A stretch of DNA of 64,000 nt from Streptomyces sannanensis (GCF_039536205.1 NZ_BAAAYL010000001.1:6944001-7008000); one strand, 5' to 3'; counted from the first letter of the stretch, positions 1-9,375 are shown. Program-made: numbers and translations. The notes: generated from the letters alone by a model not told the origin.

Positions 1-2
1 CC

Positions 3-188
3 GACCTCGCCGACCGTGGTCGGGCCGCCCGGCGGCCGGATGTGCGTCTGACGGGCAATGTGCTCGCCGGTGCGCTGGAAGACCTTGCCGCCATTCTGGA
101 CCAGCGTTTTCTCCACACCGGAGGAACATCGACGGAAGTCTTCGCCGCGTACGCTGCCGACCACGGGCGTGACTCCACGCGGCCCTGA
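3..188 (+). CDS. C-terminal end of an unidentified protein (5' truncated by the window)
   Basis: An open frame enters from the left edge and stops at 186-188, giving about 61 residues that end in ...DSTRP. The third codon position is strongly GC-rich in this frame and not in the other two, which supports real coding. The visible piece looks helical, with a segment reading LTGNVLAGALEDLAAILDQ. No domain can be named and the start lies outside the window. Function unknown. Confidence 0.5.
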   Translation, partial: DLADRGRAARRPDVRLTGNVLAGALEDLAAILDQRFLHTGGTSTEVFAAYAADHGRDSTRP

Positions 189-385
189 CCACCGCACCCG
201 GGCGGCAGTCTCGCGCCGCATGGTGCGGATCGCCCACCGCTGAACGTACGACCTGCTCGGCGACTGCCGCTTCTCGGCCTCGTCGGCGTCCTGGACCCGC
301 TACTGAGGGCCCGTCCTCGACAATGCGGCGGTGGGCTTCACCGCGGAATGCGCGACGGGACCGGAAGTCCAGGACACAGGTGAGC

Positions 386-1192
386 ATGGAGGCGGGCATG
401 CGCGGCGACCACCCGGCGACCGAAACACACGACTTCCCCGCGATCACGGCTCCTCGGATGAGAACGGTCCAGGACTTGGACGCGGCGGTGGCCACCTGTC
501 GGGCCTGCCCGCGGCTGGTGGCCTGGCGGGAGGAGGCCGCGCGCGTCAAGCGCAGGGCATTCAAGGACTGGGAGTACTGGGGCAGGCCGGTGCCCGGCTT
601 CGGCCCGCCGGATGCACCACTTGCGATCATCGGGCTTGCTCCGGCCGCGCACGGCGGCAACCGCACCGGGCGCATCTTCACCGGTGACCCGTCCGGCGAT
701 GCACTCTATGCCGCCCTGTACGACATCGGTCTGGCCTCCCAGCCGACCGCCACGCACCGGAACGACGGGTTGGAGCTGTACGGGGTACGGATCACCGTGC
801 CGGTGCACTGTGCACCGCCCGGCAACCGGCCCACCACAACTGAACGCGACACCTGCCGCCCGTGGCTTGCCCACGAGTTGGAGTTGCTGCGCCCGACGCT
901 GAGGGCCACAGTGGTGCTCGGAGCCTTCGCCTGGCAGGCGCTGCTGCCCGTGCTGGCCGGCGCGGGATGGCGACTGCCCCGTCCACGACCGGTCTTCGGG
1001 CACGGTGTCGAGGCGCTGGTCGCCGAGGCCGGCGGCGAACGCGAGGTGTACCTGATCGGCGGATACCATCCCAGCCGGCGCAACATGTTCACCCGCACCC
1101 TCACCCCTGCCATGCTCCGGGACGTCCTGCGGCGCGGTGCTCTGGTTGCCGGACTGCCGACCCGGTCCGGGCGCGGAAACCCGGGTCCCTGA
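386..1192 (+). CDS. Family 5 uracil-DNA glycosylase (UdgB-like)
   Basis: A 268-residue protein of the UDG superfamily, which removes uracil or deaminated bases from DNA in base-excision repair. The active-site motif I appears as GLAPAAHGGNRTGRIFTGD and the C-terminal motif as GGYHPSRRNMFTRTLTP; both are typical of family 5, which has an Ala-rich motif I rather than the Asp of classical UDGs. An N-terminal C-x2-C (CRACPRL) together with later cysteines fits the iron-sulfur cluster of this family. The ATG at 386 follows AGGTGAG; in-frame ATGs at 398 and 458 are alternatives. It stands alone, facing an oxidoreductase remnant on the other strand. Confidence 0.88.
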   Translation: MEAGMRGDHPATETHDFPAITAPRMRTVQDLDAAVATCRACPRLVAWREEAARVKRRAFKDWEYWGRPVPGFGPPDAPLAIIGLAPAAHGGNRTGRIFTGDPSGDALYAALYDIGLASQPTATHRNDGLELYGVRITVPVHCAPPGNRPTTTERDTCRPWLAHELELLRPTLRATVVLGAFAWQALLPVLAGAGWRLPRPRPVFGHGVEALVAEAGGEREVYLIGGYHPSRRNMFTRTLTPAMLRDVLRRGALVAGLPTRSGRGNPGP

Positions 1193-1199
1193 TCGCAGG

Positions 1200-1588
1200 C
1201 GTCGACCAGGACCGAGAGGAAGCCGGTCGAGCGGTGCGTCCGGACCGGCGAGGGCACCGCGGTCGACCGGCACGCCGTCCGGGTCGGCGCGGGGTACGGG
1301 AAGGCGACGGGGGAGACGCCGGTGGCCGGCAGCAGCTTGTCGTAACCGATCGTCTCGCCTTCGGAGAAGGCAACCGTCTTCCGGCCACGGTCGATCCTGG
1401 TGACGGCACTTCCCAGGCGCAGATCCACCTGGTGGTCGGTGTACCACCGCGCCGGGTGCACGAAGATCTTCTCGCGGTCCTGCTCGCCCATCAGGTAGCC
1501 CTGGGACCGCGGCAGCCGAGCGCGTGCCATCCGCCACCGGCGGGGTGGACGTGGTGTCGATGCTCTGCGGGGTCTCTGCGATGGACAT
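1200..1588 (-). pseudogene. Remnant of an FAD/NAD(P)-dependent oxidoreductase
   Basis: The minus strand keeps a good ribosome site (GAGGAGAGG) and ATG at 1588 reading MSIAETPQSI. Recognisable pieces of a pyridine-nucleotide-disulphide oxidoreductase of the rubredoxin/ferredoxin reductase type then follow in different frames: RSQGYLMGEQDREKIFV, then LGSAVTRIDRGRKTV and YDKLLPATG in one frame, then RRLPVPRADPDGV in another. The N-terminal FAD-binding Rossmann part and the C-terminal half are missing. At least two frameshifts and a large deletion make it non-functional. Confidence 0.7.
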
Positions 1589-1827
1589 GATCGATCCTCT
1601 CCTCAGCGGCCACTGTCCCCATAGACCCGGCGAGCCCCCGAAAATCATCGCTGTGCCACCAACCTCCGGCCGTGTCATCCCGGGCTTGGCCCCACTGTGA
1701 CGTTTTGCACGGTCTGGCCCGCTGACGGGAGCCGACTGAGATCCGGATCACCGAGACACGCCACCGGCCGGGGCCGTATAAGTGGCCCTGACCTTGAGGA
1801 AGGTCGCTGTTCACGACGGAGGTTGCT

Positions 1828-2325
1828 GTGGAAGACACGCCCCTGCAAAACCTGGCCGATCCGGACGGTGTCTGCTACGGATGCGGCAGCGCGCATCCAA
1901 GCGGCCTGCGCATCAGCAGCCACTGGGACGCGGACGCGGTCCATCTGGTGTGCACGCACCTGCCGGATCCCGGCTTCACCGGCTGGCCCGGACTCGTGTA
2001 CGGCGGGCTGATCGCGATGCTCGTCGACTGCCACTCCAACTGGACGGCCATGGCGCACCACTACCGCGCCGAGGGGCGTGAGCCGGGCAGCCTGCCGCGC
2101 ATCGACTGCGTGACGGGGGAGCTCGGCGTGAAGTACCTGAAGCCGACACCGATGGGCGTGCCGCTCACCCTGAGGGCACGCGTCGAAGGCGAGGTGGCCC
2201 GTAAGAGCCGAGTGATCTGCGAGGTGTACGCCGCGGACGTGCTGACCGCTGTCGGCGATTCGGTGTTCGTGCGGGTGGACACCGTGCGTCTGGCGGCCGC
2301 AGCGCACGGTACGGCGGCGACGTAG
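1828..2325 (+). CDS. PaaI-like hotdog-fold thioesterase
   Basis: A 165-residue single-domain protein with a GTG start at 1828, set 5 bases after CGGAGG. The N-terminus carries CYGCG, then a central GLVYGGLIAMLVDCHSNW helix typical of the PaaI/YiiD hotdog superfamily, and a late strand VKYLKPTPMGVPLTL. Members hydrolyse small acyl-CoA or acyl-carrier thioesters. The exact substrate cannot be read from the sequence. It is monocistronic, with 225 bases before the next gene. Confidence 0.8.
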   Translation: MEDTPLQNLADPDGVCYGCGSAHPSGLRISSHWDADAVHLVCTHLPDPGFTGWPGLVYGGLIAMLVDCHSNWTAMAHHYRAEGREPGSLPRIDCVTGELGVKYLKPTPMGVPLTLRARVEGEVARKSRVICEVYAADVLTAVGDSVFVRVDTVRLAAAAHGTAAT

Positions 2326-2552
2326 CGGCACACCTTACGCCACCGGGGGCCACCGGCCGGCTGCTCTACGACCCCGCCACCGGGTAATCGGCCGGGAGCA
2401 CCGGGCTTCAGCCGGCCGTGTCCTTCTGCTCCGCCGGGTGGCGGCGCGCACCCGCCTCAGGGCGCGATCGGAGCTGCCGTGTGCCCACCCAGCCCGGCCG
2501 GGCGCGGTTCAGCCGGGCGGTAATCCGGGACCTGATCACATAGGCTCGGCGG

Positions 2553-3173
2553 ATGGCAACGTACTACGACGTGCACCCCCAGAACCCTCAGCAGCGCACC
2601 ATCAGCACTGTCGCTGCCGGCATCCGTTCCGGCGCGCTCATCGCGTACCCGACGGACTCCTGTTACGCCCTGGGCTGCCAGCTGGGCAACCGTGACGGCC
2701 TCAGCCGGATCCGGTCGATCCGGAACCTCGACGATCGCCACCATTTCACCCTGGTGTGCCAGAACTTCGCGCAGCTCGGCCAGTTCGTGCATGTCGACAA
2801 GGACGTGTTCCGCGCGATCAAGGCGGCAACACCTGGCAGCTACACCTTCATCCTCCCGGCGACGAAGGAGGTGCCGCGCCAGCTGCTGCACCCCAAGAAG
2901 AAAACCGTCGGAGTCCGCATTCCGGACCATATTGTTGCCCAGGCCCTGCTGGCGGACCTCGGTGAGCCGCTGCTCTCCAGCACCCTGCTCCTGCCCGACG
3001 AGGACGAGCCGATGACACAGGGGTGGGAGATCAAAGAGCGCCTCGACCACGTGGTTGACGCCGTGGTCGACTCGGGCGACTGTGGCACGGAGCCGACCAC
3101 GGTCATCGACTTCTCCAGTGGCGAGGCCGAGATCGTACGCCGTGGGGCAGGCGACACCGCGCGGTTCGAGTAG
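2553..3173 (+). CDS. YciO/Sua5/YrdC-family protein (threonylcarbamoyl-AMP synthase-like)
   Basis: A 206-residue protein with the YrdC-like nucleotide-binding fold. The signature IAYPTDSCYALGCQLGNRDG matches the KxR/SxN-containing pocket region of the family, and PGSYTFILPATKEVP with KTVGVRIPDH matches the second conserved block. Sua5/YrdC makes threonylcarbamoyl-AMP for the tRNA t6A modification. This protein lacks the long Sua5 C-terminal domain and, with its LLSSTLLLPDEDEPMTQG segment, looks more like the YciO branch, whose physiological role is less certain. Confidence 0.82.
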   Translation: MATYYDVHPQNPQQRTISTVAAGIRSGALIAYPTDSCYALGCQLGNRDGLSRIRSIRNLDDRHHFTLVCQNFAQLGQFVHVDKDVFRAIKAATPGSYTFILPATKEVPRQLLHPKKKTVGVRIPDHIVAQALLADLGEPLLSSTLLLPDEDEPMTQGWEIKERLDHVVDAVVDSGDCGTEPTTVIDFSSGEAEIVRRGAGDTARFE

Positions 3174-3230
3174 CCGAGCCGGAGCACCGTGGCGCGACGT
3201 CTTGGAACGCTACCGGGTTTGTCGGCAGTG

Positions 3231-3250
3231 CTCCGCCGTTCACGGCGGAG
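3231..3250. terminator. Perfect 8-bp stem hairpin after the YciO gene
   Basis: CTCCGCCG, a four-base TTCA loop, and CGGCGGAG form a perfect stem 57 bases past the stop codon. There is no T-tract, as is common in high-GC actinobacteria. A CTCCGCC-GTTCACGGCGGAGG hairpin also resembles right-end structures of IS200/IS605-type elements, so it could be an insertion-sequence scar. Confidence 0.4.
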
Positions 3251-3418
3251 GTGAAGCCGACTTTCTCGCGTAGTGGGGCAGGGACAGGGGAAGCGCCGCC
3301 AGGGCGATTGGGCGTCGGTTGCGCTCGCACGAGTGGTTCCCGGGAGCGGTGCAGGAATGCCTGCCCGAGCAGCCGACCCGCCGCAGGAAGGCACTTCCCG
3401 GTGCGAAATACTCTCCCG

Positions 3419-3907
3419 ATGAGTTCACGCACTTCCCCGATCAGCCAGCCGATCACGATACGGAGGGCCGTCGCGCGGGATGCCAAACGGCTCACGCGGC
3501 TCGTGCGTGGCTCAGGCGCCTACGAGGGTAAGTACGCAGCCGCAGTGGCGGGCTACCGGGTCGGTCCTGATTACATCGAAGCCCATCGCGCCTTTGTGGC
3601 CGTCGGCGCCGACGAGCATGGAGGCCGGGTCATCGGGTTCTACTCGCTTGTCCTCGCTCCACCGGAGCTCGACCTGCTGTTCGTCGCCGACGAAGCGCAA
3701 GGACGTGGTATTGGACGGCTGCTCGTTGCGCACATGCAGTCCGAGGCCCGTGCCGCCGGGCTCGACCGTGTCAAGGTCGTGTCGCATCTTCCCGCCGAGG
3801 ACTTCTACCACCGCGTTGGTGCAGTGCGGACCGGGACCGCGCTCGCGAACCCGCCCGCCGTGCCGTGGGACCGTCCCACATTCGAGTTTCGCATTCCTTC
3901 GGAATGA
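3419..3907 (+). CDS. GNAT-family N-acetyltransferase
   Basis: A 162-residue protein starting at ATG 3419 (MSSRTSPISQPITIRRAVA). The acetyl-CoA pyrophosphate loop reads DEAQGRGIGRLLVAHM (Q-x-x-G-x-G/A type), preceded by the strand LDLLFVADE and followed by VKVVSHLPAEDFYHRVGAV, where the FY supplies the usual late motif. Reading in the same frame extends upstream without a convincing start, so the ATG close to the conserved domain is chosen. Substrate unknown. Confidence 0.8.
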   Translation: MSSRTSPISQPITIRRAVARDAKRLTRLVRGSGAYEGKYAAAVAGYRVGPDYIEAHRAFVAVGADEHGGRVIGFYSLVLAPPELDLLFVADEAQGRGIGRLLVAHMQSEARAAGLDRVKVVSHLPAEDFYHRVGAVRTGTALANPPAVPWDRPTFEFRIPSE

Positions 3908-4228
3908 CGCGGTGTGCCGGTTCGCAGGGCGCCGGCTTCGCTTGCATGGTGGCTGGCATGCAGGAGCCGCTGGACGCCGCGCGCTCCGTGTGTGCCGTCG
4001 TCTCTGCCCTGGCGGGGGGATCGCCTGCGCAGCGGCCTCTCCCGGCGACTCCCTCGCCTCCGGCACTCCCAGGGCCATCGAAATCGCGTACACCTCGGCT
4101 CGCTCCACACACGATCGAGGTCGGCCGCGTAAATACGTAGTTCACACAACCCTGATCTGCGAGACGATGTGGCCACAGTCCACCGTCAGCGCTGTAGGGG
4201 TGGTGCCTTGCCAGTGCAGCCATCAGCG
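3908..4228. other. Gap without a recognisable gene
   Basis: About 320 bases between the acetyltransferase and the S53 peptidase remnant. All frames give arginine/proline-rich shadow translations. A short minus-strand stretch reads AEVYAISMALGVPEA, which could be a scrap of a decayed gene, but nothing can be assigned. Confidence 0.4.
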
Positions 4229-4637
4229 CAAGTGGAAGTAGTCACAGCCCTTGCCCCGTGGAGCTTGGCCGACCGGCGTCGGTGCGGCCCGCGGTGGAGC
4301 GGATCGGCGGGAGGCTCCGGACAGGGACATCAGAGCCTGACTGTCGTGGGTGTTGGCCAGGTCCGACTCGGCGTTCGGGTCGTCGTAGGCGTCGACGATG
4401 GCGATGGTCTGCCGCAGCCGCTGGCGGAGGCGGCGGAGGTCAGGCCGTAGGCCGACTGCAGGTCGCTGGGGCCGTAGCCGGTGGGGGAGTCCGCGGGGGC
4501 GTTCGGCCGGACGGTCTGGGGTGCGATGCCCTTCTTCGCTGCCTGCTCTTCCTGGAAGGCGGTGGTGCCGCTGGTGACGCGCAGGGCGTTGCAGGATGCG
4601 TAGCCCTTCTTCGGGGTGCCGGCGCACTGCAGCATCT
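4229..4637 (-). pseudogene. Truncated, frameshifted S53 (sedolisin-type) peptidase fragment
   Basis: On the minus strand one frame reads MLQCAGTPKKGY and then PTGYGPSDLQSAYGLTSAAS; the adjacent frame continues with QTIAIVDAYDDPNAESDLA. This order is the start of the mature catalytic domain of secreted S53/sedolisin-family serine peptidases of actinobacteria. The frame change lies at about 4410. The remaining catalytic residues and the rest of the roughly 400-residue domain are absent, so it is dead. It abuts the 3' end of the metallophosphoesterase gene. Confidence 0.72.
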
Positions 4638-5885
4638 TCAGGCGGAACCGCCGGCCCGCCCAGCGCTACGGTGTGGGGGCCGCTGCGGGGAGCGGAGTAC
4701 GAGCAGGGTGATCTCGCTCGGGGCGAAGACGCGGAAGGGCGGGCCCCAGAAGCCGGTGCCGCGGCTGGTGTAGAGGAGGGTGCGGGTGCCGTGGCGGCTG
4801 AGGCCGGCGAGGGCGGGCTGGTCGATGCGGACCAGGTGGTGGAAGGGCCAGATCTGGCCGCCGTGGGTGTGGCCGGAGAGCTGGAGGTCGACGCCGCCGG
4901 CTGCCGCCCGGTCGACGAACTTGGGCTGGTGGGCCAGGAGCAGGACGGGGTGGTCGGGGTCGGCGCCGTGCAGGGCTCCGGCGAGGTGGGCGCCGTGGCC
5001 GGCGAGGCCGGAGGACTCGGCCGTGACGTCATCCACGCCGGCCACCACGAGGGTGTCGCCACCGCGTTCGAGCAGCAGATGGCGGTTGCGCAGCGGCTCC
5101 CAGCCCAGCTCGTCCATCAGGTCGACCCAGCCCTGGGCCTCGCTGTAGTACTCGTGGTTGCCGGTGACGTAGACCCGGGCCCGGGTGGCCCGCACAGTAC
5201 TGAGTGGGACGGCCTGAGCACGGCGGCGTTCGGCCGTGCCGTCCGCGATGTCTCCGGTGTGGCAGACCAAGTCGGCTTCCAGAGCGTTCACCGTCTCGCA
5301 CACCCGTGCCGACCAGCGGGCGCGATCGAGGGGACCGTAGTGGGTGTCGGTGATGAGGACGACGCGTATACCGTCCAACCCGGGACCCAGCCGTGGGAGT
5401 TGCACGTCGAGTCGCCGCACGCGGGGCACGCGGCGGGCCTCGGCGTACCCCCAGGCGAGCAGCACGGCGGTAACGCCGAGGACCGCCCAAGTGACGATTC
5501 GGGCCCGGTCCTGACTCTCACCGACGCCGGCCACGGTCAGGGCGAGCCGCAAGAGGACCCCGATCAGAACGGACCAGGTGAACAGAACCCAGCTCGTGCC
5601 CAGCAGGGTGTCACCGACGATCGCCGCCCGGTCCTGCTGACGCCGGCCGTGGCCGCGCACCATCGCGAACGGCATACCGACGAGGCCGAGGACGAACAGG
5701 GCGGTGCCGACCAGCGTGACGGGCAGCGGCCAGTGCTGGCCGCTGTGCAGGAGCACCCAGCAGGGCACGGCCCACAGAAGGACGGGGGCGATCAGGGGGA
5801 TGTAGCGCATCAGGCGGTGCAGTCGGCTCTGCCGCGGCGCTTGCGCTTCACCCTCGGCGGGCCGGGTGTTGCTGGTGTCGGTCAC
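4638..5885 (-). CDS. Membrane-anchored metallophosphoesterase
   Basis: A 415-residue protein. The N-terminal 150 residues contain about four hydrophobic helices (for example IPLIAPVLLWAVPCWVLL and LVGTALFVLGLVGMPFAM). The C-terminal calcineurin-like phosphoesterase domain shows the full metal-binding set: ITDTHYG (D-x-H), HTGDIADG (GDxxD-like), TGNHEYY (GNHE), LLAHQP and SGHTHGGQ (GHxH). These YkuE/YaeI-like enzymes hydrolyse phosphomonoester or phosphodiester bonds, probably of envelope or lipid substrates. The GTG at 5885 is preceded by GAGGGA. Monocistronic on the minus strand. Confidence 0.85.
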   Translation of the reverse strand: MTDTSNTRPAEGEAQAPRQSRLHRLMRYIPLIAPVLLWAVPCWVLLHSGQHWPLPVTLVGTALFVLGLVGMPFAMVRGHGRRQQDRAAIVGDTLLGTSWVLFTWSVLIGVLLRLALTVAGVGESQDRARIVTWAVLGVTAVLLAWGYAEARRVPRVRRLDVQLPRLGPGLDGIRVVLITDTHYGPLDRARWSARVCETVNALEADLVCHTGDIADGTAERRRAQAVPLSTVRATRARVYVTGNHEYYSEAQGWVDLMDELGWEPLRNRHLLLERGGDTLVVAGVDDVTAESSGLAGHGAHLAGALHGADPDHPVLLLAHQPKFVDRAAAGGVDLQLSGHTHGGQIWPFHHLVRIDQPALAGLSRHGTRTLLYTSRGTGFWGPPFRVFAPSEITLLVLRSPQRPPHRSAGRAGGSA

Positions 5886-6174
5886 GCTTTCCCTCACAAA
5901 CCAGGCTGCCGTCTCGCGCACTGTATCCGGTCGCCCTCGGGCCGACCGGACCGGCGTCCGTGGGCGCCGCCCCTTGGGACGAAGGGTTCTCTGCGGGAAT
6001 GGCAAGCGCGGCCGCAGACACCTCCCTTGGCATGAGCCGCGATCAGGACGCTACTGCCCCGGCTGGTACTGCCGCCAGTGGAGCGCGCGCTGGCGCGACG
6101 ATGGCCTATGGACCACCGGATCCTGGCGAAGGCGGTCGTGTGAGGCATGGTTGCGACTCCCGTAGTCGAGTGGT

Positions 6175-6594
6175 GGCGACATAGCCGAAGGGCGCCGCTT
6201 CCCCACCCCTGAACACCTTGTGTTCTGGGCCAAGTTGCGTCCCCGCACGATTCAGTCCGGAGCGAGAACAGCGCGGGCCCAGCCGGGAAGGGCGAGCCCT
6301 GGCTCAAGGGCGCCCTGGGCGAGGCTGCAAACGCCGCTGCCCGCACGGACACCTTGCTCGGCGCGCTACCGCCGCATCGTCAAACGCCGCGGCCATGCCA
6401 AAGCCCTGGTCGCCGTCGCCCGCTCGATACTCGTCATCTCCTGGCACCTGATCAACGTCCCAGACGCCTCCAGCCAGGAGCTCGGTGCCGACTGGTACCG
6501 TCTCCACCTCGACCCCGCCCGCAAGACCCGCGATCTCGTCCGCCAGCTCCAGGCCCTCGGCCACCAAGTCGCCCTCACACCGGCATCGACCTGA
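6175..6594 (+). mobile_element. C-terminal remnant of an IS110-family transposase
   Basis: The plus strand encodes pieces of an IS110-type transposase: FPTPEHLVFWAKLRPRTIQS in one frame, KGEPWLKGALGEAANAAART in a second, and then back to the first with RYRRIVKRRGHAKALVAV, RSILVISWHL and a tail GHQVALTPAST. Two compensating frameshifts and the loss of the N-terminal DEDD catalytic half leave only the second domain. No terminal repeats were identified. It lies between the metallophosphoesterase promoter region and the acyl-CoA dehydrogenase terminus. Confidence 0.72.
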
Positions 6595-6691
6595 CCGACT
6601 CGTCTCTCACCGTCATCCGGTCCGCACGCGGACCGGACGCTGCCGCCTGCCCTCCCGGACATCGATTTTCCGATCAGCTTCAGAGTCAAGC

Positions 6692-7861
6692 TCAGGGGGC
6701 CAAAGTGAGGTCACCGTTGTTGGACTTGGCGAGCGACCGCCCGATGACCATGCGCTGAATCTGGTTCGTGCCTTCGAAGATCTGAGTCACCTTGGCCTCA
6801 CGCATGTACCGCTCGACCGGGAACTCGCGCGTGTAGCCGACCCCGCCGAGCACCTGCACCGCATCGGTGGTGACACGCATCGCGTTGTCGGTCGCGACAA
6901 GCTTCGCGACCGACGCCTCACGGCTGAACGGCAGTCCCGCGTCCTTCAACCGGGCGGCATGGAGGGTCGCAGCACGCGCTGAAAACACCGCGGCCTCCAT
7001 GTCAGCGAGCAGGAACGCGACTCCCTGGTGGTCGATAATGCGTGATCCGAAAGTCTCCCGATCGCGCGCATAGGCGATCGCGTGGTCAAGAGCGCCCTGG
7101 GCGAGACCGACCGCGACGGCCGCGATACCGAGACGGCCGGAATCCAGGCTCGCGAGAGCGATACGCAGGCCGTCGCCCTCAGCACCGATACGCCGCTCGA
7201 CGGGGACACGGACGTCCCGGAGCACCATGGTCGCCGTCGTGGACCCGGTCAGGCCCATCTTCCGTTCAGGCACATCAGCGGTGAGGCCCTCGGTGTCAGC
7301 CGGGATCATGAAGCACGAGATACCCGTGCGATCTTCCGAGGTGCGGGCCATGACCTTGTAGTAGTCCGCGTGGCCGCCATGGGTCGTCCAGGCTTTCGCG
7401 CCGTTCAGGACGTAGTGATCGCCGTCCAGACGGGCCCGGGTCTGCATCGCGGCCGGGTCCGAGCCGGCGTGCGGCTCCGAGAGGCAGTAGGCACCCAGCA
7501 GCTCGCCACCGAGCATCGCGGGCAGCCACTCCTGCTTCTGCTCCTCGGTACCCATCGTCGCCAAGCCGAAGCACGACAGCACGTGCACTGAGACACCTAC
7601 ACCGACCGAAACCCACACGGACGCGATCTCTTCGACAACCTGTAGGTACACCTCGTAGGACAGACTGCTGCCACCGTACGCCTCGGAGTACGGCAAACCG
7701 AGCAGGCCGACGCGTCCGAGGAGCCTGAAGACGTCACGAGGGAACGCCTCGTTCGCCTCATCGGCATCCACCCGCGGCGCGAGTTCATCGGCCGCCAGCT
7801 TCCGGACCAGCCTGATGAGGCCAAGGGACTCCTCGTTCGGTAACAGACGACGCGCGCTCAT
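6692..7861 (-). CDS. Acyl-CoA dehydrogenase
   Basis: A 389-residue flavoenzyme that introduces an alpha,beta double bond into acyl-CoA thioesters. The FAD/substrate motif AYCLSEPHAGSDPAAM, the WTTHGG flavin site, and the C-terminal helices with YTREFPVERYMREAKVTQIF and EGTNQIQRM are all present; EGTNQIQ is the region carrying the catalytic base and adenine contact. The ATG at 7861 (MSARRLLPNEE) has GGAAGG just upstream and gives the normal family length. The open frame continues upstream without a stop for another 174 codons into transposon-derived sequence, so a longer start should not be used. Chain-length specificity cannot be read. Confidence 0.87.
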   Translation of the reverse strand: MSARRLLPNEESLGLIRLVRKLAADELAPRVDADEANEAFPRDVFRLLGRVGLLGLPYSEAYGGSSLSYEVYLQVVEEIASVWVSVGVGVSVHVLSCFGLATMGTEEQKQEWLPAMLGGELLGAYCLSEPHAGSDPAAMQTRARLDGDHYVLNGAKAWTTHGGHADYYKVMARTSEDRTGISCFMIPADTEGLTADVPERKMGLTGSTTATMVLRDVRVPVERRIGAEGDGLRIALASLDSGRLGIAAVAVGLAQGALDHAIAYARDRETFGSRIIDHQGVAFLLADMEAAVFSARAATLHAARLKDAGLPFSREASVAKLVATDNAMRVTTDAVQVLGGVGYTREFPVERYMREAKVTQIFEGTNQIQRMVIGRSLAKSNNGDLTLAP

Positions 7862-8383
7862 GGCACCTTCCAGCTGTCGGGGCGAAACATCATTCAGAGA
7901 CATCCGCAGGCCAAGGCACCGCAAGGCGCCCTTTACGGGCAGACGTCGAAACGCTTGGGGAGGGCCGGCCGCCGCGTGGGCTTCGGCGGTGGCGCGGGTG
8001 GCGTCCCTCAACCCGGACGGGATCATGTTCACGCCGGGCGCGTCGCAGGTGAGCACCAGCAGCTCGGCGGCGTCGATGTGCACGGCGTCCGCTCGGCGTG
8101 CGGCAGTGCAGAACGCGCCGATGTCCGCGGCGGCCCGCGCGCAGATCTCCATGAGCTGCCGGGTACCGATATTCTGCCCGGTGGCGCGTTCGATCGCCCA
8201 GGCGGCCTGCCGCAGGGACCCGGACGTGGCCTCATGCACCACCGCGCGCTGCAACGGCCGGGAGTTCAAGGCGGCGGGAAGCGACGGCTCGGTGTCCGCG
8301 ACGTGCAGGTTCGGCGCCGGCGAGCAGGCCGCCTCCCGCTCCCGCAGCAGCCGCAGCACCTCAGCACAGCTCATCCGACCCAC
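7862..8383 (-). mobile_element. ISKra4-family transposase fragment in frame with the acyl-CoA dehydrogenase
   Basis: The codons upstream of the dehydrogenase start read as an internal part of an ISKra4-type transposase: LPAALNSRPLQRAVVHEA, then AIERATGQNIGTRQLMEICA and RAAADIGAF, followed by LLVLTCDAPGVNMIPSGLR. The N-terminus and the catalytic DDE core are lost. The fragment happens to be in the same frame as the downstream gene, which produces an apparent 563-residue chimeric reading frame. Confidence 0.65.
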
Positions 8384-8757
8384 CTCTCACGCCAGCTGAT
8401 CAACCAGCTACCGCAACGAGACGGGCATTACACCGGACACGGGCGACCTCGCTAACCTCACTCGACGAGAAACGCACCCGAGGTGATGCACGTCCCCGGT
8501 CGGCCCGAGACCGCCAACCTGGATGCGGTCGCCGCGTAGATCCGTGCGGCGGGACCGGGGCCCTCAACAGGTGGTCCTGGGCCGCCAGCTCGACCTGCTG
8601 GATCTTGTAGGGCGCTTACCGATGTGGTCGTACTCCTGGCATAACCAGGCTCGGATCGTGGTTCGCCCTGGTCAGGGTGGGCGAGAGGCGGCGCCGAAGC
8701 CGTGAAGGGCCGAGTACCGATGCGGAGGTGCCGGCGGACCGGCTCGTAGTAGGCCGC
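8384..8757. other. Gap between transposon remnants
   Basis: About 370 bases with no supported gene. The last 150 bases, running directly into the reverse-transcriptase remnant, may derive from the RNA part of the same group II intron, but no intron domain could be recognised with confidence. Confidence 0.35.
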
Positions 8758-9375
8758 AAGGCGAGGCGAACAAAGGAGCGCCGGGAGTGGACGGGCAGTC
8801 CATCGACGAGTTCGAGAAGGATCTGAAGGCCTGGAACCAGATGTCGTCGGGGATGTGCTTTTCCCCTCCGGTGCGGGCGGTGGAGATTCCCGAGCAGCAC
8901 GGCGGCGGGATGAGGATGCTCGGCCGGAACCGCTGCCGGACGAAGGGCTGTGTGATCGATCTCGACATGCAGAAGTTCTTCGCCGGCATCCGGTGGTACC
9001 TGATCGTCAAGGTCGTGGAGGCTCACGCCGACGCCGTTTGGGTGGTTCTGTGTGTCGAGCGGTGGCTCAAGGCGCGCCGACAGGGTGGATGAGGCCGGGC
9101 TGCGGCTGCCTCCCGGCGAGGCCGAGATCGTGTACTGCCAGGACGAGAGGTGGCGCGGCTCATTCGGGCACACGTCCTTCACCTTGCCGGGGTTCCTGCC
9201 CTCGACCGGCAGGGACGCCCAGAACAAGATCGGTGAGACGGTTCGCAGTCGGAGGTGCATCGCCAGATCGCCTCTCCTTCGTGGAGCTCGCCCGCCGGAT
9301 TCACCCCGTTCGTGGCGGGCTGGAAATTGCGGCCGTGGTACTGCCGGTCGCTGATCAGGGTCTGCCCGGGGCGGG
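8758..9375 (+). mobile_element. Decayed group II intron reverse transcriptase/maturase
   Basis: Blocks typical of group II intron-encoded proteins occur in the right order but in different frames and with deletions. They are ANKGAPGVDGQSIDEFEKDL, WNQMSSGMCFSPPVRAVEIP, HGGGMRMLG, then directly VIDLDMQKFF (the palm region, after a deletion), a gap, VDEAGLRLPPGEAEIVYCQD, then RLSFVELARRIHP near the maturase domain. The YADD active site is gone. It lies in a cluster of other decayed mobile DNA, so it is an old, dead insertion. Confidence 0.7.

Noticed and set aside
58..243. A 61-codon plus-strand frame near the left edge
   Set aside because: Its codon bias is poor, while the overlapping frame ending at 188 has strong third-position GC and reads as the end of a real protein.
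338..1678. A 446-codon minus-strand frame across the uracil-DNA glycosylase
   Set aside because: Most of it is antisense to the glycosylase. Only its first part overlaps the oxidoreductase remnant, and that remnant needs several frames.
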